Positions 1 through 6,246 of a stretch of 7,136 nt of DNA are shown in pieces. The stretch lies in assembly GCA_001803705.1 (NCBI GenBank), contig MHDY01000255.1:1631-8766 (forward strand), in the 5' to 3' direction. Source of the DNA: Nitrospirae bacterium GWC2_56_14. GTDB lineage: Bacteria; Nitrospirota; UBA9217. The translations under genes and the position numbers were made by a program. Position 1 is the first letter of the stretch, and each line of letters starts with the position of its first letter. The notes beneath the pieces were generated by a model, which was given only the letters and a program-made list of their open reading frames with translations, did no database searches and was not told the origin of the DNA.

Positions 1-20
1 ACATGCCAGCCGATAAAACC

Positions 21-58
21 CATTCCCACCCAGCCCTCCCTTTGAACTTGAAGGGGGA
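21..58. repeat. Degenerate half-copy of a C/G-rich intergenic palindromic repeat
   Basis: A C-rich run (CCCACCCAGCCCTCCC) is followed by a short A/T-containing loop and then GAAGGGGG. This is the same order and spacing as the right half of the larger element at 3586-3670 (CACCCTCC, then CCCCTCCC, short loop, GAAGGGGG). The arms CCCTT (38-42) and AAGGG (51-55) pair. The resemblance is visible by eye but degenerate, and the matching other half, if there is one, would lie left of the window. It is most likely a REP/BIME-like non-coding element. Confidence 0.45.
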
Positions 59-80
59 CCTATTTATACCATAAGACGAT

Positions 81-119
81 AAAAGAAAAAAGGCCACGGA
101 ATGTGTTTTCCGTGGCCTT
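81..119 (-). terminator. Rho-independent terminator, leftward, probable end of the efflux operon
   Basis: A perfect 11-bp stem pairs AAGGCCACGGA (90-100) with TCCGTGGCCTT (109-119) around an 8-nt loop. On the plus strand the stem is preceded by an A-rich run (81-90). Read on the minus strand, the G/C-rich hairpin is therefore followed by a U-rich tail, the classic intrinsic terminator form. On the plus strand the stem is not followed by a T-run, so termination should be leftward only. It lies about 245 bp beyond the stop of the RND pump gene, the nearest gene on that strand. Confidence 0.85.
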
Positions 120-364
120 GTGGGTGTTCTCTGATCTATTCGTCTGGCAAAAAACTAATAGAATCTCCCCTCAGCCACGGCTATGAGCTGCCATGCTGCC
201 TTGCGTACGACAGTAAGAGTGAGGAGATTCATAGTGAACATGAAAATGACTATAGAAAATATCCGTGAAGCTGTCAAGTGTTTTTTTCGCAACGTGGTTC
301 GATACCTGTTGCTCCATATACTGATTGGATCACGGACACAGTTCCAAGAGGTGGGGATGGCAAG
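120..364. other. Intergenic stretch without a supported gene
   Basis: This is the 3' untranslated interval between the RND gene stop and the leftward terminator, and it is AT-richer than the genes. A plus-strand reading frame (ATG at 183, with a further in-frame ATG at 240) has a GAGGAG-like sequence near 221-226. It runs antisense into the end of the pump gene and gives no recognisable protein. No tRNA-like or other RNA fold was recognised. Confidence 0.5.
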
Positions 365-3300
365 TCAGGCTTCAGGTAGCGTGGGTGATTCGCTCTCCCG
401 GTCCTTGCTGTGGTCGCGGGCAACGAGCATGTAGATGGAAGGGACGATGAAGAGTGTGAAAAATGTGCCGATGAACAAGCCCCCAACCAGGACAATGCCG
501 ATGGAGTTGCGCGCGGCGGCGCCGGCGCCGGAAACGAGGACCAGCGGAAAGTGACCGGCGATGGTGGCGGCGGTGGTCATCAGGATCGGCCGCAGGCGGG
601 TCAGAGACGCTTCGCGCACGGCGGCGAGCTTGGCAAGACCTTGAAGCTGGAGCTTGTTGGCGAATTCGACGATGAGGATGCCGTTCTTCGCCACCAGGCC
701 GACCAGGGTCACCAGGCCGACCTGGGAGTAGATGTTGAGAGTGGTGGTCCAGCCGTGGGTCCAGAAGGGCGTGTTTGGGTCGGGTATCTTCAAAAAAGTG
801 AAGAGGAGCGCGCCGAAGATCGCGAGCGGCACCGAGCCGGCGATGATGACGAAGGGGTCGCGGAAACTGTTGAACTGGGCGGCCAGCACCAGAAAAATGA
901 GGATGATGGCGAGGGAGAAGGCAGGGAGGAACTTGCTTCCCTCGGTGCGCAGCTGACGCGATTCTCCGGTATAGTCGAGGACATATCCTTTGGGGAGAAT
1001 CTTTGCCGCCTCATCCTCCAGAAAGCGCAGGGCCTCGTCCAGCGGCCGCATTGCCACGCCGCTGATCTTTACGGCGTTGAGCTGCTGAAAACGGTTGAGC
1101 GAGCGGGGGACCACGCTCTCGCGCAGGGTCGCGACCGTGGAAAGCGGCACCAGCCTGCCGTTGGGGCCGGTGACGTGGATCTTCTTCAACTGGTCCGGCG
1201 TGAGGCGATCGACGCGCTGGATCTGAGGGATGACCTTGTAGCTCCGCCCGGCTATGTCGAAACGGTTCACGAAGCCGCCGCCCACCATCGCTCCCAGGTC
1301 AGCGCCGACCTGCTCCAGGCTGAGCCCGAGGGCGGCGACCTTGTCGCGGTCGATAACGAATTCGGTCTGGGGCTGGTCGATCTTGACGTCGATGATCGGC
1401 GGAAAGGCGAACATGCCGCTCTCCATCGCTTTCAGCTGCAGCGTCCGGGCAAACTCAAGGATCTGTCCGGTCTCGGCCGTGGATGCCAGGACGAGTTCCA
1501 CCGGGAACTGGCCGCCGCCGGGGAGGGCCGGCGGTGCGACCGGGAACATCTGGATGCCGGGGATGGCCTGCAGCTTCTGCTGCACCGCGGGCAGGATCTG
1601 GAAGACGGTGCGCTCGCGGTCGTCCCACGGTTTTATGACCATGCCGAGGAAGCCGAAGTTGGGGAAGGTGACCTGAAAGGTGAACTCGGTCTCCGGCATG
1701 CTCAGGAAGGCCTTGTTGGCCGCAGCGGCGTAGCGGCTGGTCTGATCGAGGGTGGAATCAGCCGAGGCTTCGAGGATGCCGAAGATGACCCCTTGGTCTT
1801 CCATGGGCGCGAGCTCGCTGGCTGACATGATGAACATCGGTACGGCGAGCAGGCTTACCACGATCCACACCGTATAGACCGCGGGGCGGGCGCGGAGGGT
1901 GGCGTCAAGAATGCGTCCGTATGTGTTCTGGAGTCGTTTGAAGTCGCGGGAGATCCGGCCTGCCAGGCCGTGCTCCCCGGCGCCGGGTTTAAGCAGCGTT
2001 GCCGACATGATGGGCGACAGGGTGAGGGCGACGATCCCGGAGATGGTGACCGCCCCAGCAAGGGTGAAGGCGAATTCGCGGAAGAGCGAGCCCGTCAGCC
2101 CCCCCTGCAGGCCGATGGGAAGATAAACCGCAGCAAGGGTGATGGTCATGGCAATGATGGGCCCCACCAGCTCGCGTGCGCCCTGGAGCGCCGCATCGCG
2201 TGCAGACTTCCCGAGGCTCATGTGGCGAGCCACGTTCTCCACGACCACGATGGCGTCGTCCACGACGAGGCCCACCGACAGGACGATGGCCAGCAGGGTG
2301 AGGAGGTTGACGGTGAAGCCGAAGGCCTGCATCAGGAAAACGCCGCCGATGAGCGACACCGGGATGGCCACCACGGGGATGAAGACCGAGCGAAAGGAGC
2401 CGAGGAAGAGGAAGATGACGATCACCACGATCAAGAGCGTGTCGCCCAGCGTTTTGAGCACCTCCTGGATGGCGTTGTTGATGTATTCGGTGGCGTCATA
2501 GGCGACGAGCGCCTTGAGGCCGCCTGGCAGGTCGCCTTGGATCGCTGACATTTCAGCACGAACGCGTTTGAGCACGTCTATGGAATTGGCGTTAGGAAGG
2601 GGCCAGATGCCCATGAAGACGGCGGTCTGCCCCGAAAAGCGGACCTCGGCATCGTAGTCCTCGGCACCCAGCACCACGTCGGCGATCTCCCCCAGGCGCA
2701 CGATGGACCCGTTCTGCTCGCGCACCGCCAGGCGCTTGAAGTCATCCACCGTGTTCAGGTTGGTGTCGGCGGTCAGGTTGACTTGGATGAGCGCTCCCTT
2801 GGTCCTGCCCAGGGCGGCCAGGAAGTTGTTCGCTGCCAGCGCCCGGCGCACCTGGGCCGGGCTGATGTTAAGGGCGGCCATTCGCTCGGGCTTGAGCCAG
2901 ATCCGCATTGCAAAGGTGCGGCCGCCGAGGATGTCAGCCCGCTGCACCCCGGCAACGGCCGAGAGGCGCGGCTGGACGATGCGCGCCAGATAATCGGTGA
3001 TCTCGTTCTGCTGCAGGATGTCCGAAGAGAAGCTCAGATAGGCCGAGGCGAACTCACTGTCGGCCGATTCGATGTTGATCGCCGGGACCTCGGCCTCGGG
3101 AGGCAGGTCGCGGCGCACCTGGTCGACCTTGGAACTGATCTCGGCGAGTGCCTTGGTGGAGTCGAAGTTGATCTTGAGGCGCGCTTTGATGGTGGAAAGG
3201 CCGAGGCCGCTCTGGGATTCCATGTATTCGATCCCGTCGGCTGCGGCGATGGCCCGTTCCAGCGGCGCGGTGACGAAGCCCCGCACCAATTCAGCGTCGG

Positions 3301-3460
3301 CCCCGACATAGACGGTGGTGACGGTGACCGCGGCATTCTCGCTGCGCGGGTACTGGCGCACATTGAGCGTGCGTACGGCCTGCAGGCCTGCAATGATGAT
3401 GACTAGGTTGAGCACCAGGGCCAGGACCGGGCGACGTATGAAGAGATCGGTGATCTTCAT
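365..3460 (-). CDS. RND multidrug efflux transporter, inner-membrane pump (HAE1/AcrB family)
   Basis: This is a 1031-residue proton-driven exporter of the AcrB/MexB type. It takes substrates from the periplasm or outer leaflet of the inner membrane and passes them to an outer-membrane channel through a periplasmic adaptor. The length is normal for the family, with the expected two-fold layout: N-terminal TM1 (about 10-28), a large periplasmic porter loop, TM2-6 (about 340-490), TM7 (about 527-547), a second porter loop, and TM8-12 (about 845-1013). Proton-relay residues are present: D401-D402 in the motif GLVVDDAIVVVEN, K925 in VAKNGILIVEF and R957 in RLRPILMT. A short extra periplasmic stretch (about 890-905) sits between late TM helices; I recall this in some relatives. 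The start is ATG followed by KITDLFIRRP, the usual family N-terminus, although the upstream Shine-Dalgarno (AGGT) is weak. It is second in an operon behind the adaptor. Drug specificity and exact subfamily cannot be read from the sequence, so no symbol is given. Confidence 0.96.
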   Translation of the reverse strand: MKITDLFIRRPVLALVLNLVIIIAGLQAVRTLNVRQYPRSENAAVTVTTVYVGADAELVRGFVTAPLERAIAAADGIEYMESQSGLGLSTIKARLKINFDSTKALAEISSKVDQVRRDLPPEAEVPAINIESADSEFASAYLSFSSDILQQNEITDYLARIVQPRLSAVAGVQRADILGGRTFAMRIWLKPERMAALNISPAQVRRALAANNFLAALGRTKGALIQVNLTADTNLNTVDDFKRLAVREQNGSIVRLGEIADVVLGAEDYDAEVRFSGQTAVFMGIWPLPNANSIDVLKRVRAEMSAIQGDLPGGLKALVAYDATEYINNAIQEVLKTLGDTLLIVVIVIFLFLGSFRSVFIPVVAIPVSLIGGVFLMQAFGFTVNLLTLLAIVLSVGLVVDDAIVVVENVARHMSLGKSARDAALQGARELVGPIIAMTITLAAVYLPIGLQGGLTGSLFREFAFTLAGAVTISGIVALTLSPIMSATLLKPGAGEHGLAGRISRDFKRLQNTYGRILDATLRARPAVYTVWIVVSLLAVPMFIMSASELAPMEDQGVIFGILEASADSTLDQTSRYAAAANKAFLSMPETEFTFQVTFPNFGFLGMVIKPWDDRERTVFQILPAVQQKLQAIPGIQMFPVAPPALPGGGQFPVELVLASTAETGQILEFARTLQLKAMESGMFAFPPIIDVKIDQPQTEFVIDRDKVAALGLSLEQVGADLGAMVGGGFVNRFDIAGRSYKVIPQIQRVDRLTPDQLKKIHVTGPNGRLVPLSTVATLRESVVPRSLNRFQQLNAVKISGVAMRPLDEALRFLEDEAAKILPKGYVLDYTGESRQLRTEGSKFLPAFSLAIILIFLVLAAQFNSFRDPFVIIAGSVPLAIFGALLFTFLKIPDPNTPFWTHGWTTTLNIYSQVGLVTLVGLVAKNGILIVEFANKLQLQGLAKLAAVREASLTRLRPILMTTAATIAGHFPLVLVSGAGAAARNSIGIVLVGGLFIGTFFTLFIVPSIYMLVARDHSKDRESESPTLPEA

Positions 3461-3480
3461 GATGAATAACCTGCTTTACC

Positions 3481-3575
3481 ACCGCAACACAGAGGCACAG
3501 AGAGGGTCAAGATCGTTTTTTTACCGTAAACCCGGAAACCATTTTTCCCGAGGTTTCCTCTGCGTCCACTCTGGG
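3481..3575. repeat. CACAGAGGCACAGAG-type palindromic intergenic repeat
   Basis: The left arm (3488-3505, containing CAGAGGCACAGAGAGG) and right arm (3557-3574, containing CCTCTGCGTCCACTCTGG) are imperfect inverted copies of each other. A perfect inner inverted repeat, GGAAACC (3534-3540) and GGTTTCC (3552-3558), has an 11-nt loop. I recognise sequences of the form CACAGAGGCACAGAG...CTCTGTGCCTCTG as recurrent intergenic repeats in many environmental bacterial genomes. Here it lies inside an operon, starting about 20 bp upstream of the pump start codon. It codes for nothing recognisable. Confidence 0.7.
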
Positions 3576-3585
3576 GCCCGTATGT

Positions 3586-3670
3586 AGCCTCCCCCTTGAT
3601 GGGGGAGGTTGGTGAGGGTGGGTCCGGACATTCACCCTCCTCTCATCCCCTCCCATTAAGGAAGGGGGAA
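3586..3670. repeat. REP/BIME-like C/G-rich double-hairpin element
   Basis: A perfect 8-bp stem, CCTCCCCC (3588-3595) and GGGGGAGG (3601-3608), with loop TTGAT begins the element. It is followed by GGTGAGGGTG, a central TCCGGA (3623-3628), then CACCCTCC and a second imperfect hairpin (CCCTCCC / GAAGGGGG) ending near 3668. The two halves are approximate reverse complements around the centre, as in paired REP units. It abuts the stop codon of the adaptor gene. A half-copy occurs at 21-58. Such structures in E. coli operons can stabilise upstream mRNA; a role here is inference. Confidence 0.7.
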
Positions 3671-3672
3671 TA

Positions 3673-4791
3673 TCAGTTGTTCTCCGGTGTCGGCGCCTGT
3701 TGGAAATCGGGGGCCAGCGTATTGTCGATGACCACCTGCTGGCCGTTCCGCAGCTTGAAGACGCCGGTGTTGACCACTGTTTCTCCCTCCCGGATCCCGC
3801 TGGTGATGACGACGAAGTCGCCGCGCCGTGTACCGAGCCGCACGAACTGCTGACGCAGCACCTGCCCCTTCTTGTCCGCGGCATCCTCAACAATAAAGAC
3901 CGAGTCCCCATAGGGGGCGTACAGAACGGCAGTGGCGGGAACAGCGAGCACCTTCTGCTGTGCGGCAAGCCCGACGGCCACGTTGGCGAACATGCCGGGA
4001 CGCAGCTTGTTCCCGCGGTTGGCCACCGTTGCTTGTATCTTGATCTGACGGGTTTCGGCGTCTACAAGAGGATTTATGGCGGTGATCCGACCCTTCACTG
4101 TCTCTCCCGGCAGGGCATCGGTGGTCACCTGCACGGTCTGGCCCGGGCGCACCAGCGAGAGCTGCTGCTGGGGAAGGGTAAAGTCGATATAGATCGGTTC
4201 CAGGGACTGCAGGGTTACGATGGGGTCACCCTCGCGAAGCATCTGGCCCAGGTTGACCTGGCGGATGCCGAGATGGCCGCTGAAGGGGGCGCGGATCGTC
4301 TTCTTGGCCATGACGGCCCGAATGGTATCCGCCTGGGCCTGCGCCTGATCGGCGGCCGCAACGGCATTATCACGTTCGGACTGGGAGATCAGGTTCTTTG
4401 CGAACAACTGGTCGAGTCTTACGAGGTTGGTGCGCGCCAAATTCACCTGGGCCTCTGCTCCGGGAAGCTGGGCCTCTTCCGACGAGGTGTCCTGGCGCAG
4501 CAGGAGGTCCCCCTTCGTCACCGCCGCGCCGGCCTCGAATGCGATCTCGACCACCTTGCCCGACAACTCGGCTGCCACGGTGACCCCCTGAACGGCATTC
4601 AGCGTGCCGACCGCGATCAGGGAGGACTCCCATGGTTTGGCTTTTACGTGCGTGGTCGTCACGGTTTCGGGCGGCTGCACGAATGCCTTGCCCTGGTCTA
4701 CCATGGCGCCGATCTGCAGTGCCTTGACGGCGATGAGCATAACGATGACGACAGCCAGACCGATCATGGTGAGTATCAAACGCTTTTTCAT
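3673..4791 (-). CDS. RND efflux periplasmic adaptor subunit (membrane fusion protein, AcrA/MexA family)
   Basis: This 372-residue adaptor links the inner-membrane RND pump to an outer-membrane channel. An N-terminal hydrophobic segment (about 5-24) follows KKR, with no lipobox cysteine, so it is predicted to be anchored by an uncleaved helix rather than a lipid. Domains in order are the first lipoyl half (about 71-100, AELSGKVVEIAFEAGAAVTKGD), a short alpha-hairpin (about 103-163, rich in Ala/Gln/Glu), the second lipoyl half (about 164-195, IRAPFSGHLGIRQVNLGQ), a beta-barrel (about 196-280) and a membrane-proximal domain (about 280-355). The length and the APFSG motif are typical. The ATG start is supported by AGGGAG (4802-4807) on the minus strand, 10 nt upstream. 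It is first in the operon, downstream of a good promoter, and separated from the pump gene by a repeat-filled 212-bp gap. No outer-membrane factor follows, as in two-gene adaptor-pump operons such as mexJK. Confidence 0.95.
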   Translation of the reverse strand: MKKRLILTMIGLAVVIVMLIAVKALQIGAMVDQGKAFVQPPETVTTTHVKAKPWESSLIAVGTLNAVQGVTVAAELSGKVVEIAFEAGAAVTKGDLLLRQDTSSEEAQLPGAEAQVNLARTNLVRLDQLFAKNLISQSERDNAVAAADQAQAQADTIRAVMAKKTIRAPFSGHLGIRQVNLGQMLREGDPIVTLQSLEPIYIDFTLPQQQLSLVRPGQTVQVTTDALPGETVKGRITAINPLVDAETRQIKIQATVANRGNKLRPGMFANVAVGLAAQQKVLAVPATAVLYAPYGDSVFIVEDAADKKGQVLRQQFVRLGTRRGDFVVITSGIREGETVVNTGVFKLRNGQQVVIDNTLAPDFQQAPTPENN

Positions 4792-4801
4792 AACTCAAAG
4801 A

Positions 4802-4807
4802 CTCCCT
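4802..4807 (-). promoter_or_regulatory. Ribosome binding site of the adaptor gene
   Basis: Minus-strand AGGGAG lies 10 nt before the ATG at 4791. It fixes the adaptor start, since the first residues (MKKR then a hydrophobic helix) fit a membrane-anchored N-terminus. Confidence 0.7.
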
Positions 4808-4817
4808 ACGGAACGAA

Positions 4818-4838
4818 GGATGCCGTCCACGGCACTCC
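4818..4838. promoter_or_regulatory. Inverted repeat in the leader of the efflux operon (candidate operator or hairpin)
   Basis: A perfect inverted repeat, TGCCGT (4821-4826) and ACGGCA (4829-4834), has a 2-bp centre. It extends by GGA/TCC outside a single bulged C. It lies between the predicted -10 box and the ribosome binding site, roughly +10 to +30 of the efflux transcript. A DNA operator for a dimeric repressor would fit this position. The 2-nt centre is too tight for a good RNA loop unless the inner pairs open. No cognate regulator gene is visible. Confidence 0.45.
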
Positions 4839-4854
4839 GTCTTATTCTGTGAAA

Positions 4855-4883
4855 AGATTAGCACGGGAGAAGGCAATTATCAA
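4855..4883 (-). promoter_or_regulatory. Sigma-70-type promoter for the efflux operon
   Basis: On the minus strand the -35 box TTGATA (4883-4878) and -10 box TAATCT (4860-4855) are separated by exactly 17 bp. Each hexamer matches the consensus at four or five positions. Transcription would start near 4848, giving a leader of roughly 57 nt before the adaptor ATG. It is the best promoter seen in the divergent region. Confidence 0.65.
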
Positions 4884-4889
4884 GACAGG

Positions 4890-4906
4890 TCGAACAATTT
4901 TCGAAC
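4890..4906. promoter_or_regulatory. Helically phased TCGAAC direct repeats next to the efflux -35 box
   Basis: TCGAAC occurs at 4890-4895 and again at 4901-4906, an 11-bp period close to one DNA turn. It begins 6 bp upstream of the leftward -35 box. Same-face direct repeats at this position are typical of activators such as OmpR-type regulators. Only two copies are present, so chance cannot be excluded. Confidence 0.35.
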
Positions 4907-4940
4907 GCCATGAGCTGTCGTTGGTCGAGACAGGCTTTTT

Positions 4941-4953
4941 ATATGCAGCATAT
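4941..4953. promoter_or_regulatory. Short palindrome ATATGC-A-GCATAT in the divergent region
   Basis: A perfect 6-bp inverted repeat around one central base lies near the middle of the efflux/trxB intergenic region, about 60 bp upstream of the efflux -35 box and about 120 bp upstream of the predicted trxB start site. A second small palindrome, GCCTG-A-CAGGC, lies at 4986-4996, and TTCGCGAA at 5016-5023. Any of these could be regulator sites; none matches an operator I can name. Confidence 0.3.
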
Positions 4954-5021
4954 TCTGTGCGAAAGGTTTGACTTTTATCCTGACCGCCTGACAGGCATCT
5001 TTTGAAAACTCCTCGTTCGCG

Positions 5022-5039
5022 AATGGTAACAATGGTAAC
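5022..5039 (+). repeat. Tandem 9-bp repeat upstream of the trxB promoter
   Basis: AATGGTAAC is repeated twice head-to-tail without a gap (5022-5030 and 5031-5039). A weaker resemblance (TATGGTCGT) follows at 5042-5050. The pair occupies the region just upstream of and touching where the -35 box should be for the -10 element at 5061-5066. Proximal tandem repeats replacing a recognisable -35 box suggest an activator-dependent promoter. That function is inferred; the exact repeat is directly visible. Confidence 0.55.
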
Positions 5040-5060
5040 GGTATGGTCGTAATATTGAGA

Positions 5061-5066
5061 TATACT
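5061..5066 (+). promoter_or_regulatory. Candidate -10 box for trxB
   Basis: TATACT matches TATAAT at five of six positions and lies about 80 bp before the trxB ATG. No good -35 hexamer is found 16-18 bp upstream, where the sequence is GTAACGGTATG. Confidence 0.45.
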
Positions 5067-5132
5067 TAAGATGGGAAGTATCCCGTTCATCAGGCAGGTA
5101 CTATCGCAATGCTGCTGCACCTTGGGCCAGGC

Positions 5133-5139
5133 GGAGGAG
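5133..5139 (+). promoter_or_regulatory. Strong ribosome binding site of trxB
   Basis: GGAGGAG ends 7 nt before the ATG at 5147, close to ideal spacing. It decides that start over the out-of-frame ATG at 5071, which has no such site. Confidence 0.8.
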
Positions 5140-5146
5140 TCGCGAC

Positions 5147-6097
5147 ATGGAGAACAACGCTGTATACGATGTGGTCATCGTGGGAGGAGGTCCTGCCGGA
5201 CTGGCTGCCGGGCTTTACTGTCAACGGGCTGCGGTCAGGACCGTCCTTTTTGAAAAGGGCCTGATCGGCGGCCAGATCGCCATTTCAAAAGAAGTGGAGA
5301 ACTATCCGGGTATCGAGGGAATTACCGGCTTCGATCTTGCGGAGAAACTGTTGCATCATGCCAAAGGCTTTGGTTTGCAGATCGTCCAGGAAGAGGTTGT
5401 ATCGATACAGGTCGGACGCGACCTCCACTCGGTGCAGCTGGCCAATGGCGACCTCTATCGCACCACGGCCCTGATCCTCGCAGCCGGCGGGTCGGTGCGA
5501 AAACTCGGCATTCCCGGGGAGGCGGAATACCTCGGCAGCGGAGTTTCCTACTGCGCCACCTGCGATGGTTTCTTTTTCCGGGACAAGACCGTGGTCGTGG
5601 TCGGAGGGGGGGACACTGCGGCCGAGGAAGCGGTATATCTTTCAAAACTGGCAAAAAAAGTCTACCTCGTTCACCGAAGAGACTCACTTCGGGCGAAGAT
5701 GGTGCTTCAGAACCGCCTTCGGGCCGAGCCCCGCATCGAACCGGTCTGGAATACGGTCGTCAGAACGATCGAGGGCAACGGCAGGGAGGTCGAACGGGTC
5801 ATGATCGAAAATAGCATTTCCGGCGAAATGAAGTCGCTGGCAGCGGAAGGAGTCTTTATTTTTATCGGTTACGATCCGAACCGCGTCGTAGTCCCGCCCG
5901 AGGTCAGGACCAACGAGCTGGGTTTCGTGGTCACCGACGAGAAATGCGAAACGAACGTCCCTGGTATTTTCGCCAGCGGCGATCTGCGTCAGAAGTTCGC
6001 CAATCAGATCGTGATAGCGGCGGGCGACGGGGCTGTGGCCGCCTTGGCCGCGTCCCGCTACGTGGAATCGCGGAAAACTCGCAAAACAATCCCTTGA
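5147..6097 (+). CDS. trxB: Thioredoxin reductase (thioredoxin-disulfide reductase)
   Basis: This 316-residue cytoplasmic flavoenzyme transfers electrons from NADPH through FAD to thioredoxin. It is of the low-molecular-weight bacterial type (about 310-320 residues). The N-terminal FAD-binding motif is GGGPAG (13-18), followed by GGQI (41-44). The redox-active disulfide is C136-A-T-C139 followed by DG. The NADPH domain shows GGGDTAAEEA (153-162) and HRRDSLRA (176-183), whose arginines normally contact the 2'-phosphate and indicate NADPH preference. The C-terminal FAD motif is GIFASGDL, followed by an A-rich helix. The usual ATGA stretch before RKLGIPGE is here AAGGSV, a mild variant. It is transcribed divergently from the efflux operon with a 355-bp gap and apparently alone; no thioredoxin gene is adjacent in the window. 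Related ferredoxin-dependent or flavin-only reductases share the fold, but the intact CxxC and HRRxxxR argue for a true TrxB. Confidence 0.95.
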   Translation: MENNAVYDVVIVGGGPAGLAAGLYCQRAAVRTVLFEKGLIGGQIAISKEVENYPGIEGITGFDLAEKLLHHAKGFGLQIVQEEVVSIQVGRDLHSVQLANGDLYRTTALILAAGGSVRKLGIPGEAEYLGSGVSYCATCDGFFFRDKTVVVVGGGDTAAEEAVYLSKLAKKVYLVHRRDSLRAKMVLQNRLRAEPRIEPVWNTVVRTIEGNGREVERVMIENSISGEMKSLAAEGVFIFIGYDPNRVVVPPEVRTNELGFVVTDEKCETNVPGIFASGDLRQKFANQIVIAAGDGAVAALAASRYVESRKTRKTIP

Positions 6098-6108
6098 TTA
6101 TGATCCTT

Positions 6109-6126
6109 CCCGTTTGACCGGGTTTT
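6109..6126 (+). terminator. Weak terminator-like hairpin after trxB
   Basis: CCCG (6109-6112) pairs with CGGG (6119-6122) around a 6-nt loop and is followed by TTTT (6123-6126), starting 12 bp after the trxB stop. The position is right for a terminator, but a 4-bp stem and four T residues are marginal, so read-through is likely. Confidence 0.35.
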
Positions 6127-6196
6127 CTGCGGTACTGATTTTGTGCGCATTTTTGTCTATCGCGTGGCCTTTGATTACGTTTGAAACAAGTGACTT

Positions 6197-6233
6197 TATC
6201 GTTCTGAAAAGAATATCAGAATAACTATCGTTC
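6197..6233. promoter_or_regulatory. Dyad flanked by a direct repeat upstream of the response-regulator gene
   Basis: TTCTGA (6202-6207) and TCAGAA (6216-6221) form a perfect inverted repeat with an 8-bp A/T-rich centre. The left and right sides overlap or adjoin a direct repeat of TATCGTTC (6197-6204 and 6226-6233). The unit lies just before the ribosome binding site of the small ORF and upstream of the candidate promoter at 6263-6289. It looks like a dimeric DNA-binding-protein site, perhaps for autoregulation by the downstream regulator, but I do not recognise the operator. Confidence 0.4.
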
Positions 6234-6246
6234 ACGGAGGCATCGA

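Noticed and set aside
183..434. Plus-strand open frame of 83 codons at the left side
   Set aside because: It overlaps the 3' end of the pump gene in antisense and has no homology signature; the weak Shine-Dalgarno near the inner ATG at 240 is not enough.
888..907. Possible insertion in the pump between late membrane helices
   Set aside because: The matching protein stretch (residues about 890-905, KIPDPNTPFWTHGWTTTLNI) is familiar from other RND relatives and the frame is intact, so it appears to be a subfamily feature rather than a lesion.
410..1825. Long plus-strand open frame (471 codons) antisense to the RND pump gene
   Set aside because: It is rich in Gly, Asp, Glu and Arg with no recognisable domain, and is explained by G/C-biased third positions of the pump gene on the other strand.
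3481..3670. CRISPR array or insertion sequence in the adaptor-pump gap
   Set aside because: There are no regularly spaced identical repeats with unique spacers and no transposase frame; the structure is that of two separate palindromic repeats.
3700..4971. Long plus-strand open frame (423 codons) antisense to the adaptor gene
   Set aside because: It is the mirror of the strongly supported adaptor gene, has low-complexity composition and no family resemblance, and runs through the efflux promoter.
4842..5120. Minus-strand open frame of 92 codons in the divergent region
   Set aside because: It covers both predicted promoters and the regulatory repeats, has no ribosome binding site I can see, and its sequence resembles no known protein.
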